A stretch of DNA of 64,000 nt from Hymenobacter volaticus (GCF_022921055.1 NZ_CP095061.1:1279501-1343500), one strand, 5' to 3'; positions 37,136-46,307 are shown, numbered from the stretch's first letter. Numbers and translations are program-made. The notes: generated from the letters alone by a model not told the origin.

Positions 37136-38512
37136 CTAATGTGACTGCTGGACCAAGCTGCTATCAACTTCCGCTAAGCCTTCAATGGGCTCGGGAGCTA
37201 CATAGTTGTCAACGAATTCACCTTCCCAGCGGGCCACTACGGCCGTAGCCAGGCAGTTGCCGATTACGTTGACCGCAGTCCGGGCCATGTCCATCAAGGC
37301 ATCAATGCCCAGGATGATGAACACCGGCCAGGAAGGCAAGTTGAACGAAGCCACCGTAGCCAGCAAAATCACGAGGGACGCCCGCGGTACGCCCGCTACA
37401 CCCTTAGAAGTAAGCATCAGCGTAAACACCATCACGAGCTGCTGCCCAAACGACAAATCAACGCCCGCGGCCTGCGCCACAAACACTGCCGCCAACGACA
37501 AGTAAAGCGTAGTGCCATCGAGGTTGAAGGAGTAGCCAGTTGGCATCACAAAAGCCACAATACGGCGCGGAACCCCGATGCCTTCCATGGCTTCCATAGC
37601 CCGCGGCAACGCGGCCTCCGACGACGTGGTAGCAAAGGCGATACTCACAGGTTCGGCAATGGCTTGTACAAAACGCTTAACCGGAATGCGCATCAGCAAC
37701 GCCACGGGCAGCAACACCAGCAGCAAGAACGCCAGCAGCGCCGCATAGAGCGTAAGCAGCAGATAAAAAGCATTCTTAAGCGGCTCGAAACCCATCTTAC
37801 CCACGGTGTACGCCAAGGCGCCACCCACCCCAATTGGGGCAAAGAACATGACTACGTTGGTGAATTTAAACATCACCTCCGACAAGCTGTCGATTATTTC
37901 CAGCATCGGGCGGCGCTTGTTCTGATGCACCATCGCCAGCCCGATAGCGAAGATGATGGCAAATACCACCACTTGCAAAACCTGCCCTTCGGCCACCGAT
38001 TTGGCAATGTTCTCAGGGAAGATGTGCAGGATAATATCCGAAGTCGTTTGCTTCACGGGCTCCAGCTTCTCGGCTTCGGCGGCTACACCCGCTTGGCTGA
38101 TGCCGACCCCAGCCTTGGTGAGGTTAATGGCCGCCAACCCGATAAAAAGGGCAAACGTGGTAATAACCTCGAAGTACACCAGGGCCTTGAGGCCCATTTT
38201 GCCCACTTGCTTTAAGTCGGCGTGGCCAGCAATGCCTACCACCAGCGTGGCAAATACCAGCGGCGCAATAATAGTTTTGACGAGCCGCAAGAACACGTCA
38301 CTAAGCACCTTCAGGTTTACGGCAAATTCCGGGAAGTCATTGCCAATTTCGGCCCCAACAAACATGCTAACCACAATCCAGAACGTGAGGGAGCGGCGTT
38401 GAACACCATAGGCCACAAAGGCAGCCAGAAACAACCAGCGCGCTGCTCGAGCCACTGCGGGGTCGAGGGAAAGTAGCTGATAATTGGAGAGAACAGTAAG
38501 CAACACAGCCAC
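37136..38512 (-). CDS. Dicarboxylate/amino acid:cation symporter (DAACS/SLC1)
   Basis: This 458-residue carrier has the SLC1 hallmarks: the first hairpin serine motif TTSSEAALPRAM, the NMDGT-like motif as FNLDGTTLY, and NVIGNCLATAVVARWEG in the last helix. Eight helices and two re-entrant loops fit. It would import C4-dicarboxylates, glutamate or aspartate with sodium or protons. A start as GTG at 38512 is used. If one C is restored at 38534-38536 the gene would instead begin at the ATG at 38556 with MKFSRLVPVVLVLALVAVLL, a more typical N-terminus, and the TATCTTTG motif at 38590-38597 would lie suitably upstream. Confidence 0.88.
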   Translation of the reverse strand: MAVLLTVLSNYQLLSLDPAVARAARWLFLAAFVAYGVQRRSLTFWIVVSMFVGAEIGNDFPEFAVNLKVLSDVFLRLVKTIIAPLVFATLVVGIAGHADLKQVGKMGLKALVYFEVITTFALFIGLAAINLTKAGVGISQAGVAAEAEKLEPVKQTTSDIILHIFPENIAKSVAEGQVLQVVVFAIIFAIGLAMVHQNKRRPMLEIIDSLSEVMFKFTNVVMFFAPIGVGGALAYTVGKMGFEPLKNAFYLLLTLYAALLAFLLLVLLPVALLMRIPVKRFVQAIAEPVSIAFATTSSEAALPRAMEAMEGIGVPRRIVAFVMPTGYSFNLDGTTLYLSLAAVFVAQAAGVDLSFGQQLVMVFTLMLTSKGVAGVPRASLVILLATVASFNLPSWPVFIILGIDALMDMARTAVNVIGNCLATAVVARWEGEFVDNYVAPEPIEGLAEVDSSLVQQSH

Positions 38513-38556
38513 TAGGGCCAGGACTAGAACGACGGGACAAGTCGCGAAAACTTCAT

Positions 38557-38882
38557 ACGCGGCAGCAAAGGGAAGGAGGGTGAAGGTAGCAAAGATAGGT
38601 TTTTGGGCTTCCCTATCGGCTGTCTGTGGTTTGCACTCAACAACCCAATTTATTCTGGAGGTTCAACAACGCCAACAAGACCACATTACGGCCCTATTGA
38701 CGGAGGTGACTAAGCGAACTGTTTAACCCTGCGCATCGCAAGCGTGGCATCATCGGCGGCACTAAAGCGCAGCCGTGTCTTAGCAGCAAACAGTTAGTTG
38801 GTTACAATAAAAGGTAACTAGTCGTTTGACAGAGTCGAATATAGGCGCTTATACTGCTAGCTTTGGTTTTTCTCGTTACTGC
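38557..38882. other. Intergenic region between divergent genes
   Basis: About 325 bases hold no gene that I can support. The left end has a TATCTTTG motif pointing to the carrier gene; the rest shows no clear structure. Confidence 0.5.
38590..38597 (-). promoter_or_regulatory. Candidate -7 element (TATCTTTG) of carrier gene
   Basis: TATCTTTG on the minus strand lies 34 nt before the ATG at 38556. No -33 TTG is obvious. Confidence 0.35.
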
Positions 38883-39897
38883 ATGCTTGTCTGGACGCTC
38901 ACCCCGCTCATCTTACCGTTGCGCTTCACTTGGAAAATCTCGCGCAACGCCTCTACCACTAAAACCAACCTGATAGTTCGGGTGCAGGATTCGAAAGGAG
39001 GACCCGTCGGAATGGGGAGGCAGCTCCCAATATTCGCTACGGCGAAACTCCCGAAGCCTTGCAGCTAGAGTTCACAGCTTTGCTGCATGCGGGCTTAGAT
39101 AGAATACGGACTGAGGGTGAGTTGCAGGAGTTTTTGGCGGCCCATCCACCGGCACACGCCTTGCGCTTTGCCATCGAATCGGCGTTTGTGCAGTGGGCCG
39201 CAACTGAGGCGGGTCAGCCGGTCTGGCAATGGCTAGGCGCCCCCGAACCAGCCCGCGCCGTACCCACGGCCTTTACGCTGCCTATCATGGCCCCCGGCGA
39301 AGTAGCCGAGTTTGTGCGAGAGCAGCAGATGGCCCGCTTTCAGATTCTGAAAGTGAAAGTGAACGAGGAAAGCGGCTACGACCTATTGCGCGAAATCACG
39401 CGCCTGCTGCCCGGCCGGCCACTCATCATCGACGGCAACGAAGCTTGGAAGGATGCCGATGCTGTGCTGACTTTTGTGGAGCGAGTGTCACCTTTGCCCG
39501 GCTTGCAGGTGCGCCTACTCGAGCAGCCCCTGCCCGCCACTCACGCCACCGACTACCAGTATATGCGTAGCCGCTCGCCTTGGCCGCTCTTCGCCGATGA
39601 ATCCGTAACGGACTCAGCCGATTTCGAAGCCATAGCGCAGCAGTTTCACGGCGTAAACATGAAGCTTATGAAGGCAGGTGGCTACCGTAACGGGCTACGT
39701 ATTTTGCGCGAAACCCGAGCGTATGGCCTCCAAACCATGATGGGGTGCATGGTCGAAACTTCGTTGGCAATCTGGGGGCACTGCAAATCAGTGGCCTAGC
39801 CGAAATCTGCGACTTAGATGGCTTACTTATCGTTCAGAATGAGCCATTCGGCTTAGTTCGCGAAGAAGAGGGGCTCTTGCACCATCTGGACACATAA
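38883..39897 (+). CDS. Dipeptide epimerase (enolase superfamily), two apparent frameshifts
   Basis: Three frames join into one 338-residue enzyme if one G is restored at 39014-39017 and another at 39774-39778. The first correction gives GMGEAAPNIRYGETPEALQ, and the second restores GALQISGLAEICDLDGLLI through to the stop at 39895-39897. Enolase-superfamily residues are visible: KVKVN with the first catalytic Lys pair, metal ligands in IDGNEAW, LLEQPLP and FADES, and the second Lys in MKLMKAGG. The DLDG motif fits L-Ala-D/L-Glu epimerases of peptidoglycan recycling. Uncorrected, no frame would encode an active enzyme. Confidence 0.82.
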
Positions 39898-39920
39898 AGC
39901 CCATTTCGACAAGGAGAGCT

Positions 39921-40508
39921 TCATCGATTTATTTGCGCATCGAGCGTCTTGAGTTGCTGGTTGAGCTTGTCCAAAGCCGCTTGGTTGGCAGGATTGGGTG
40001 TCATCAAGCTGATCTTCTGGTTCAGGAGCTGAATTTTGCGCGTGAGTAAGCCCGTCAGTTCCTCGGAAACGGGCGTTGCCGCTACGGCAGTGCTTGTGAC
40101 AGTGGTACCGCGCTCCACATACTTGTTGTATTGCGCAGTAGCCGGTACCGAATTGTCGCTGCGGGCTGCGGCGGCGCTGGCAGGCGTGGCATACACAATG
40201 TCGCCGTTCATTTTCACGTAGTCGCCTTCTCGGAGCGTCGTTTTCTTACCCGTCGCAAATTCGACTATTCCGCTTTTATAATTTATTTTGGTGCCATTAG
40301 ACAGCATCACATTCTTGGAAAGCGGACTTGAACGACTTCCTTGCACCAACACAACAGCACCATCTTGCAGAACAAACCGGTCCGTTGAATTAGTGGCAAT
40401 TGTCCCGGCAGGTGGCGCGGTTTTGGATTGAGCCGCAATCTGATGTGGGGCGGCAAGAGCAGATGAGAAGAATAGCAGCAGAAAAAGTAGCTTATGCAGT
40501 ATATTCAT
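39921..40508 (-). CDS. Secreted protein of DUF6799 type
   Basis: This 195-residue protein has a signal peptide (ILHKLLFLLLFFSSALAA). A beta-rich domain follows with two related blocks, DRFVLQDGAVVLVQ...LSNGTKI and EFATGKKTTLREGDYVKMNG (about residues 45-110), as in Bacteroidota DUF6799 proteins. The C-terminus is helical with heptad-like leucines (LTRKIQLLNQKISLM and LDKLNQQLKTLDAQI). Function is unknown. The family assignment is by memory of the motif and moderately sure. Confidence 0.7.
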   Translation of the reverse strand: MNILHKLLFLLLFFSSALAAPHQIAAQSKTAPPAGTIATNSTDRFVLQDGAVVLVQGSRSSPLSKNVMLSNGTKINYKSGIVEFATGKKTTLREGDYVKMNGDIVYATPASAAAARSDNSVPATAQYNKYVERGTTVTSTAVAATPVSEELTGLLTRKIQLLNQKISLMTPNPANQAALDKLNQQLKTLDAQINR

Positions 40509-40605
40509 GAAGCAAAATGAAAGGCTGCTTTTTACGATGAATAGCACAAAACGGCTATCTGCTGAAATAAGTGAATTAATAATTTAAAATATTTTTGGAA
40601 ACGGT

Positions 40606-40641
40606 GTTGCAACATTAAATGTATGTACATATATTTGCAAC
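40606..40641 (+). promoter_or_regulatory. Promoter with overlapping palindrome upstream of marR
   Basis: GTTGCAA (40606-40612) and TTGCAAC (40635-40641) form an inverted repeat. They enclose and overlap TTG (40607-40609) and TATATTTG (40630-40637), 20 nt apart, matching the Bacteroidota promoter consensus. This layout fits autoregulation by the MarR-type repressor encoded just downstream. Confidence 0.6.
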
Positions 40642-40669
40642 GCCTTTCCAAGGTACCCTTTTCCTTATC

Positions 40670-41116
40670 ATGAAAATAGAAGACGAAATCAAACAGCCAG
40701 TCTTTAAAGATGCCTTTCAGAAGGGGTTAATCAACCTAGTATACACCGCCGGGTGGGTGCAGCAGCGCAACTCAAGCCAGTTCAAGCAATTCGGCATTAC
40801 GCTGCCGCAGTTCAACATACTCCGTATTCTGCGCGGTCAGCATCCTAAGCCTGCTACCGTCAATCTGCTCATAGAGCGCATGCTGGATAAGACCAGCAAC
40901 GCTTCCCGTATTGTCGATAAGCTGGAAGCCAAAAAGCTTGTGACGCGCACAGTGTGCCCTAGCAACCGCCGCGCCGTCGATATCTGCATCACGGATTCGG
41001 GCCTAGCCTTATTGCTTGAAATAGACAAAATTCTTGAGCGTGAGCCGCTGCTCAACAAGCTAACCGACGACGAAGTCACGCAGCTCAGCGACTTATTAGA
41101 TAAAATCCGCGACTGA
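40670..41116 (+). CDS. MarR family transcriptional regulator
   Basis: From the ATG at 40670 (MKIEDEIKQPVF) the protein is 148 residues, normal for MarR. The winged helix is visible: recognition-helix region ERMLDKTSNASRIVDKLEAK, followed by the wing LVTRTVCPSNRRAVDICIT. MarR proteins act as dimers on palindromic operators, and the inverted repeat at 40606-40641 is a likely target. It lies 53 bp upstream of a YceI gene, a common Bacteroidota arrangement that suggests it regulates that gene. No ligand can be named. Confidence 0.93.
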   Translation: MKIEDEIKQPVFKDAFQKGLINLVYTAGWVQQRNSSQFKQFGITLPQFNILRILRGQHPKPATVNLLIERMLDKTSNASRIVDKLEAKKLVTRTVCPSNRRAVDICITDSGLALLLEIDKILEREPLLNKLTDDEVTQLSDLLDKIRD

Positions 41117-41169
41117 CGGTCTTCTCAGTTACTCTCCCTTTTACTCCCATTTTCACACTCGCCTTACTC

Positions 41170-41862
41170 ATGAAAAAGATTATTTTGCCAGCTCTGTTAG
41201 CATTTTCGGTGCTCGTAGCTCCTGCAATGGCCGGCGCGCCTTCAACCGACAAAGCCCCAGTTTCCAGCCACAAGGCTGCCGATAAAACGTTCAAGCTCCA
41301 GACACAATTGAGCACCCTGGGCTGGGTAGGCAAGAAGGTTACGGGTCAGCACAACGGCAACGTGCAGTTCAAAGACGGCACTGTAGTCGTGCGTGGCAAC
41401 CAGATCGTAGGTGGCATGTTCACCGTGGATATGAACTCGTTGAAAATCGAGGACATCAAGGATGCCGAAACCAACGGCAAATTGCTGGGCCATCTTCGTT
41501 CCGATGATTTCTTCTCCATCGACAAAAACCCAACGTCTACTTTCAACATCACGAAAGTAACGCCAATGAAAGCTGATGCTGCTGGCAACAACGCCACCAT
41601 TACCGGCGACCTGACCATCAAAGGCATCACCAAGCCCATCAGCTTTCCCGCTAAAGTGGGCGTAAAAGGCAACTTGGCTTCTGCCAGCGGTACCGCCACT
41701 ATCGACCGTACCAAGTTCGACATCAAATATGGCTCGAAGTCGTTCTTCGAAAGCATCGGTGACAAAGCCATCATGGATGAGTTCACGATGAGCTTCAACG
41801 TTATTGCTAAGAATGAGCCCGGCGAAAGCGCTTCCGCTAAGCCAGCTAAAGCATCCAAGTAA
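41170..41862 (+). CDS. YceI family periplasmic protein
   Basis: This 230-residue protein has a signal peptide (MKKIILPALLAFSVLVAPAMA) and a YceI lipocalin-like beta-barrel through residue ~215. Family motifs include VDMNSLKIEDI, HLRSDDFFSIDKNPTSTF, and GDLTIKGITKPISFPAKV. YceI proteins bind amphiphilic or isoprenoid molecules in the periplasm. It follows the MarR gene in the same direction and ends before a terminator. The last 15 residues are Ala/Lys/Ser-rich and beyond the domain. Confidence 0.94.
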   Translation: MKKIILPALLAFSVLVAPAMAGAPSTDKAPVSSHKAADKTFKLQTQLSTLGWVGKKVTGQHNGNVQFKDGTVVVRGNQIVGGMFTVDMNSLKIEDIKDAETNGKLLGHLRSDDFFSIDKNPTSTFNITKVTPMKADAAGNNATITGDLTIKGITKPISFPAKVGVKGNLASASGTATIDRTKFDIKYGSKSFFESIGDKAIMDEFTMSFNVIAKNEPGESASAKPAKASK

Positions 41863-41893
41863 TTTCCTCGGAAATCTTCTTGATTAATATTGA

Positions 41894-41925
41894 AAAGCCC
41901 TGCTGACAATTGCCAGTAGGGCTTT
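41894..41925. terminator. Hairpin terminator after yceI gene
   Basis: AAAGCCCTGCTG pairs with CAGTAGGGCTTT with one G-T pair and is followed by a T-run on the plus strand. It lies between convergent genes. Confidence 0.85.
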
Positions 41926-41955
41926 TTTTATAATGTCTTGGATGTGTTTGGGTTT

Positions 41956-42678
41956 TTAACGGCCCGATCCAGTGGCAGGAGCAGGGGAACTAGCTGGGGC
42001 TGCCGGAGCAGTTGGCAACTGCGTGGGTTGAGCCGGAGTTGAAGAAGCGGCTTGGTTGCGGAGCGATAAACGAAGTGGCGCAACATTGTTTTCTCGCAAG
42101 CTTACTATCCCATAAGCAGTTTCACCAGGCCGAATTATCTTATTAGCCATGTCATACTGCATAAACTCTTTACGCAGGTTTGTATTAGCCATGCCAGCAC
42201 CTATCATGTTGCCAGCGGCCACAAATGGACCCCATGGTAGCAAGGTGCCGCCCGTAGTCTGGCCGGTGTATGGATCAGTGGTACCGCCAACCTGCCCGAT
42301 GCCTAGTATATACAGCAGATATATGGCTACTCCTTGTTTGAGGTCGTTGGCGGCCTGCACAGCGGGCACTGGGGCAATAGGACGGTCACCAAACGATAGC
42401 TCTAAGTCGCGACCAAACTGTAAAGCAGCACTTGTGTTATTCTTAACCTTAACAGCAACTACCTGGTAGCCAAACTTGCGCTCTTTCTTTAGGTACTTCT
42501 TGTTGCCGCCGTGCGCAATTAGCGCACTGTATTGATAGCTGAATTCAACTGGCGAAGCTGTAGTAGTGGACTGATATGTGCTAATACGGCTGGGCTGGAT
42601 TGCTGTGTAGCTGCCAGCGCAACTTGTGCTTACAAGTATAGATCCGAATGCTAAAAAGCGAGTAAAATGCTTAAACAT
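41956..42678 (-). CDS. Lipoprotein of unknown function
   Basis: This 240-residue protein has a lipoprotein signal peptide ending at STSC (FLAFGSILVSTSC). The mature part contains VVAVKVKNNTSAALQFGRDL, a beta-sandwich-like pattern, then a hydrophobic stretch (GVAIYLLYILGIGQVGG), and finishes in a Pro/Ala/Ser-rich tail. No family is recognised. It lies alone on the minus strand. Confidence 0.72.
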   Translation of the reverse strand: MFKHFTRFLAFGSILVSTSCAGSYTAIQPSRISTYQSTTTASPVEFSYQYSALIAHGGNKKYLKKERKFGYQVVAVKVKNNTSAALQFGRDLELSFGDRPIAPVPAVQAANDLKQGVAIYLLYILGIGQVGGTTDPYTGQTTGGTLLPWGPFVAAGNMIGAGMANTNLRKEFMQYDMANKIIRPGETAYGIVSLRENNVAPLRLSLRNQAASSTPAQPTQLPTAPAAPASSPAPATGSGR

Positions 42679-42838
42679 AAATAGAGTGAAAATTGTAGAA
42701 AAACAGGTAAATGAAAAATTGAACAGCCAAAGCTAACCGCTTCATATTTCATTTACAGATGGCTAACTATAGATTCACGGTCTATTAAAATATTATCCTA
42801 TCAGGATGCAATACGGCCTATTTCGCTGTTAATGATTA

Positions 42839-43396
42839 TTAATCAGGAATGGTGAGCTCGCGCGGTAAGACGAATTTGAGCGAGTGACTTTTATTACGCG
42901 CATGTAGCTGACTTAGAAAGTCGTCTATGTCTGATTTGTATTCCAGCCATAAATCCTCGTGCAGGTTGCTGACGATTAATTGCGTAGTGCGAGCGGCTAA
43001 GCGGGCTGTAGCCGTGTAGAACCCACCGTATACACTGTCGAACTGGCCAGAGTAGTTGTCGAAGATCAGGCGTAGAATGTAGAGGTTGAGGTCGATTTCC
43101 AGGCGCTTGTCTTTGGTGATGCGGCGGGCGCGAGTTACTTCCTTTATAGCTTTTTGGAGGGCTTTCGTGAGGCTACGATTAAGTAACCGGCCCGTAGCAC
43201 CTACCGCAAATAGCTCGTGAATTCGATCGGAAGATTCCTCGAACACGGTTTCGACGGTCACATCGGGTAGCAGTTCGAAGCTGAGCGTGTCATAGAGCTC
43301 GGCGTCGCGGCGTGCGGCGCGGAGGAGGAGGGTTTCTTTTTCCTTATCGGAGAGGCGGTTGATGGCTTTTTTGAAGTCAGCGGATGGAACGGGCAT
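42839..43396 (-). CDS. Conserved hypothetical helical protein
   Basis: This 185-residue cytoplasmic protein is almost entirely helical and charged. The N-terminal ADFKKAINRLSDKEKETLLLRAARRD is followed by repeated basic helices (KALQKAIKEVTRARRITKDKR). No catalytic or metal motif is seen. It resembles widespread uncharacterised Bacteroidota proteins of this length. The start ATG at 43396 is the first in the frame. Confidence 0.72.
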   Translation of the reverse strand: MPVPSADFKKAINRLSDKEKETLLLRAARRDAELYDTLSFELLPDVTVETVFEESSDRIHELFAVGATGRLLNRSLTKALQKAIKEVTRARRITKDKRLEIDLNLYILRLIFDNYSGQFDSVYGGFYTATARLAARTTQLIVSNLHEDLWLEYKSDIDDFLSQLHARNKSHSLKFVLPRELTIPD

Positions 43397-43717
43397 AGCA
43401 GAATGAAGCAGCGAATTTGACTGGAAAGTAAAGCAGAAACGAAGCAGCTAGCTATTGGTCGAGCTACAAGCTTCTGGCGGCGATGACTTCAACGTGGTTC
43501 TAGCCTATGTTGCTCCACTGCCGCTTCAGTTGTGGTGCCGCGGCTGAGCAGGAGTTTCTTTTACAGTTTATGAGCTTATTTAACTTCAAAGGAACCCAAA
43601 AATATTTGTTGGGCAGTAAGCAATACTTTCCCGAAAGCGCCGAAACGTTTCTGCCTTTCAAGGGGTTATATAAGGCCGGTAGAAGCCACCAATCCCGTTT
43701 TTTTGCTCGTTTTTACG
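43397..43717. other. Intergenic region upstream of clpS
   Basis: This stretch separates the divergent hypothetical gene and clpS. No gene is supported; a short frame starting near 43507 lacks codon bias or similarity. Confidence 0.5.
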
Positions 43718-43725
43718 TACTTTTG
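43718..43725 (+). promoter_or_regulatory. -7 element (TACTTTTG) abutting clpS start
   Basis: TACTTTTG matches TAnnTTTG and ends 5 nt before the clpS ATG, placing the expected transcription start at or next to the initiator codon. No -33 element at usual spacing was found. Confidence 0.4.
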
Positions 43726-43729
43726 TACC

Positions 43730-44011
43730 ATGAATAGCAAACCACAAATCGACTACGACGAAGACGTCTTGTTGTTGGAAGAAACCACTGATGTGCGTGA
43801 CCTAATTGTATACAACGACGACATCAATACTTTCGACCACGTCATCAAAACTCTCATCGATGTGTGCGGCCACGAGCCGGAACAGGCCGAGCAGTGCACC
43901 TTGCTCATCCACTACAAAGGGCAGTGCACCGTAAAGCACGGTGTCTACGATGAATTGGCGGCCATGTGCACCGCCATCCACGACCGAGGCATTTCGGCCG
44001 ACGTTTTATAA
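43730..44011 (+). CDS. clpS: ATP-dependent Clp protease adaptor ClpS
   Basis: From the ATG at 43730 (MNSKPQIDYDED) the protein is 93 residues. ClpS landmarks are LIVYNDDINTFDHVIKTL (around residues 24-41) and the C-terminal HYKGQCTVKHG block. ClpS delivers N-degron proteins to ClpAP by binding bulky N-terminal residues. The flexible acidic N-terminus is as expected. It is followed after 98 bp by recR. An upstream in-frame ATG at 43703 is rejected because it would add nine unmatched residues and absorb the promoter motif. Confidence 0.92.
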   Translation: MNSKPQIDYDEDVLLLEETTDVRDLIVYNDDINTFDHVIKTLIDVCGHEPEQAEQCTLLIHYKGQCTVKHGVYDELAAMCTAIHDRGISADVL

Positions 44012-44109
44012 GTGGTTGACTTGTTGAGGATTGGTTAGCAGGTTGTTTTGCCACCCTGCCAGCACAACTATTTACTTGACAGTTCAACCATTCAACTATT
44101 TACTACTGA

Positions 44110-44724
44110 ATGGATTTTCCTTCTAAACTGATTGAAAACGCCGTTGGGGAACTGTCCAAGCTGCCCGGCATCGGTAAAAAAACTGCGTTGCGCCTAGCGC
44201 TCCATCTGCTCAAAGCCGAAACGGATACCACCGCTTCATTGGCCGAGGCACTGGCCAAAATGCGCTTCGAGATACGCTATTGCGACACTTGCCACAACAT
44301 TTCCGATACGCCTGAGTGCACCATTTGCGCCAATAAGCTCCGCGACCATAGCACCATTTGCGTGGTGTCGGACATTCGCGACGTAATTGCCATCGAAAAC
44401 ACGGGTCAGTATAAAGGCGGCTACCATGTGCTCGGTGGCGTTATTTCGCCTATCGAAGGTGTAGGCCCTAGTGATCTGCAAATCGACTCGTTGGTGGGAC
44501 GCATCAGCGCATCCGACTCAGAAATCAAGGAAGTAATTCTGGCCATCAGCCCTACCATGGAAGGCGATACCACTGCTTTCTATCTTTCGCGCAGGCTGCG
44601 CGACTTTGCCGAAGTACACATCAGCTCGATTGCCCGCGGTATTCCAATGGGCGGCGAGTTGGAGTATGCCGATGAAATCACGCTTGGCCGTAGCATAGTA
44701 GAGCGGCAGCGCCAAGCCAAATAA
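44110..44724 (+). CDS. recR: Recombination mediator protein RecR
   Basis: This 204-residue protein has the RecR order: an N-terminal helix-hairpin-helix ([20 protein letters not shown]), a Cys4 zinc finger ([18 protein letters not shown], residues 58-75), a Toprim domain beginning [16 protein letters not shown], and a C-terminal Walker-B-like region. RecR works with RecO and RecF to load RecA on gapped DNA. Length and motifs are normal. A terminator follows. Confidence 0.97.
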   Translation: MDFPSKLIENAVGELSKLPGIGKKTALRLALHLLKAETDTTASLAEALAKMRFEIRYCDTCHNISDTPECTICANKLRDHSTICVVSDIRDVIAIENTGQYKGGYHVLGGVISPIEGVGPSDLQIDSLVGRISASDSEIKEVILAISPTMEGDTTAFYLSRRLRDFAEVHISSIARGIPMGGELEYADEITLGRSIVERQRQAK

Positions 44725-44753
44725 AAAGCATTCACATCACCCTCACTTCTTGG

Positions 44754-44780
44754 AAGGTCACCACGCTAAGTGGTGGCCTT
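44754..44780 (+). terminator. Hairpin terminator after recR
   Basis: The 11-bp stem AAGGTCACCAC/GTGGTGGCCTT (one G-T pair) with loop GCTAA is followed by TTTTTTG. Confidence 0.85.
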
Positions 44781-44897
44781 TTTTGTTGGATGTAGTTTCT
44801 CGTCAATCCATATTCCACTGAGCAGCGTACCTGCTTTGGAGTAGCTTTCGGCTGTTGATGTACGGCTTTGTATACTGAATATGTGGGTCTTGGTGTC

Positions 44898-44905
44898 TAT
44901 GTTTG
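44898..44905 (+). promoter_or_regulatory. Candidate -7 element (TATGTTTG) of aspartokinase gene
   Basis: TATGTTTG matches TAnnTTTG and lies 22 nt before the chosen ATG at 44928. The nearest upstream TTTG is 27 nt away, longer than usual. Confidence 0.35.
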
Positions 44906-44927
44906 CCGTCCAACCTTTGCTACTTTC

Positions 44928-46307
44928 ATGCTTACCGTAGAAAAAATAGGTGGTACGTCGATGAGTGCTTTCGGCGACGTGCTGCGCAACATTATCGAAT
45001 TCAACCGCACGGGTGCCGAACTCTACAACCGGATTTTTGTGGTGTCGGCGTATGCCGGAGTTACCAACTGGCTGCTCGAAAACAAGAAAACCGGCGAACC
45101 TGGCGTCTACCACCGCATCACCGAGCACAAGAAGTTCCACCGGGCTTTGGCCGAGGTAGCCACCAAGCTCAAAAACTTGAACCGGCAGTACGAGCCCCTA
45201 GGATTGGACCTGGCCGTTGCCGATGCTTTTATTGACCAGCGCATTCAGGACGCGCAAACTTACCTCAACAGCCTAACCAACATCTTGGCTTCTGGCTACG
45301 TGAGCAGCTACAACATCCTGCAAGCCGCCCGTGAAATCTTGGCATCTATCGGCGAGACGCATTCGGCCTTCAATTCGGTAAATATCCTGCAAAACCGCGG
45401 CATCAATGCCACGTTAGTGGATTTGAGCGGTTTTCACGACCATAAGTCGTACACCATCGACCAGCGTATTCGACATGCCTTTAAGCGGATCAATTTCGCG
45501 GAAACCATCTGCATTGTCACGGGTTATGTGAAAGGTACAGAGGGTATTATGCGTGAGTTCGATAGGGGCTACTCGGAAGTTACTTTCAGCAAAATAGCGG
45601 TGGCCGTGAAACCCAAAGAAGCCATTATTCACAAAGAGTACCACCTGTGCTCGGCCGACCCCGTGATGGTGGGGGTAGACAACTGTGAACCCATTGGCTT
45701 CACCAACTACGACGTGGCCGACCAATTGGCCGACGTGGGCATGGAAGCTATTCACCCCAAGGCGTCGAAGCCACTGGAAATCAACAAGATCAACCTGCGC
45801 ATCAAGAATACCTTCGAGCCCGAGCACCCCGGCACCCTTATCACCGAAGATTACGTGTCGCCGACCAAACGCGTGGAGGTTATTACGGGTACTGAAAAAG
45901 TGCTAATCATTGATGTGTATGACCCGTTGATGGTGGGCGCCGCCGGCTACGACCTGCACATCATGCAAACCTTCTACGACTTGGGCATCAGCTACAGCTT
46001 CAAGGCTACCAGCGCCAACAGTATTTCGGTAGTTATCTGGGAGAAGGATTTCAACAAAAAGCTGGTCCAGGACCTGCAAGAAAAGTACGAAAAGATAACC
46101 GTGGAGAAGGCCGCTATGGTGTGCCTAATCGGCTCCAACATCGACCAGCCGGGCCTACTTGCCAAGGCCGCCGGGGCTCTGGCCGAGGCCAACATCAACA
46201 TCTTGAGCGCCGGTTTTGCGTTGCGCAAGGTTAACATTCAGTTTCTAATTGCGCGCGCCGACTTCCGGGCGGCCGTTATTGCATTGAATAAAACGCTGTT
46301 TTTCTGA
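44928..46307 (+). CDS. Aspartate kinase (Ask_Ect-like lineage)
   Basis: From the ATG at 44928 (MLTVEKIGGTSMSAF) the protein is 459 residues. It has an amino acid kinase domain and C-terminal ACT-type domains. The N-terminal VEKIGGTSM replaces the usual KFGGTSV and, with IFVVSAYAGVTNWLLENKKT and KTGEPGVY, resembles the specialised aspartokinase of ectoine operons as I remember it. Other conserved blocks are FDRGYSEVTF, IHKEYHL and ADQLADVGMEAIHPKAS. Aspartokinase phosphorylates aspartate, starting Lys, Thr and Met synthesis. No ectABC genes lie in the window, so a general or other role is more likely. Confidence 0.93.
   Translation: MLTVEKIGGTSMSAFGDVLRNIIEFNRTGAELYNRIFVVSAYAGVTNWLLENKKTGEPGVYHRITEHKKFHRALAEVATKLKNLNRQYEPLGLDLAVADAFIDQRIQDAQTYLNSLTNILASGYVSSYNILQAAREILASIGETHSAFNSVNILQNRGINATLVDLSGFHDHKSYTIDQRIRHAFKRINFAETICIVTGYVKGTEGIMREFDRGYSEVTFSKIAVAVKPKEAIIHKEYHLCSADPVMVGVDNCEPIGFTNYDVADQLADVGMEAIHPKASKPLEINKINLRIKNTFEPEHPGTLITEDYVSPTKRVEVITGTEKVLIIDVYDPLMVGAAGYDLHIMQTFYDLGISYSFKATSANSISVVIWEKDFNKKLVQDLQEKYEKITVEKAAMVCLIGSNIDQPGLLAKAAGALAEANINILSAGFALRKVNIQFLIARADFRAAVIALNKTLFF

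Noticed and set aside
12408..39778. Programmed frameshifting or phase variation as the cause of the G-run frame breaks.
   Set aside because: The runs are only 3-5 bases long, lack slippery-site or stimulatory structures, and lie in housekeeping genes with no reason for switching; a systematic base-calling error is simpler.
43507..43737. A 76-residue plus-strand frame running into the clpS start.
   Set aside because: It overlaps the clpS start in another frame, has no recognisable family, and its codon use differs from neighbouring genes.
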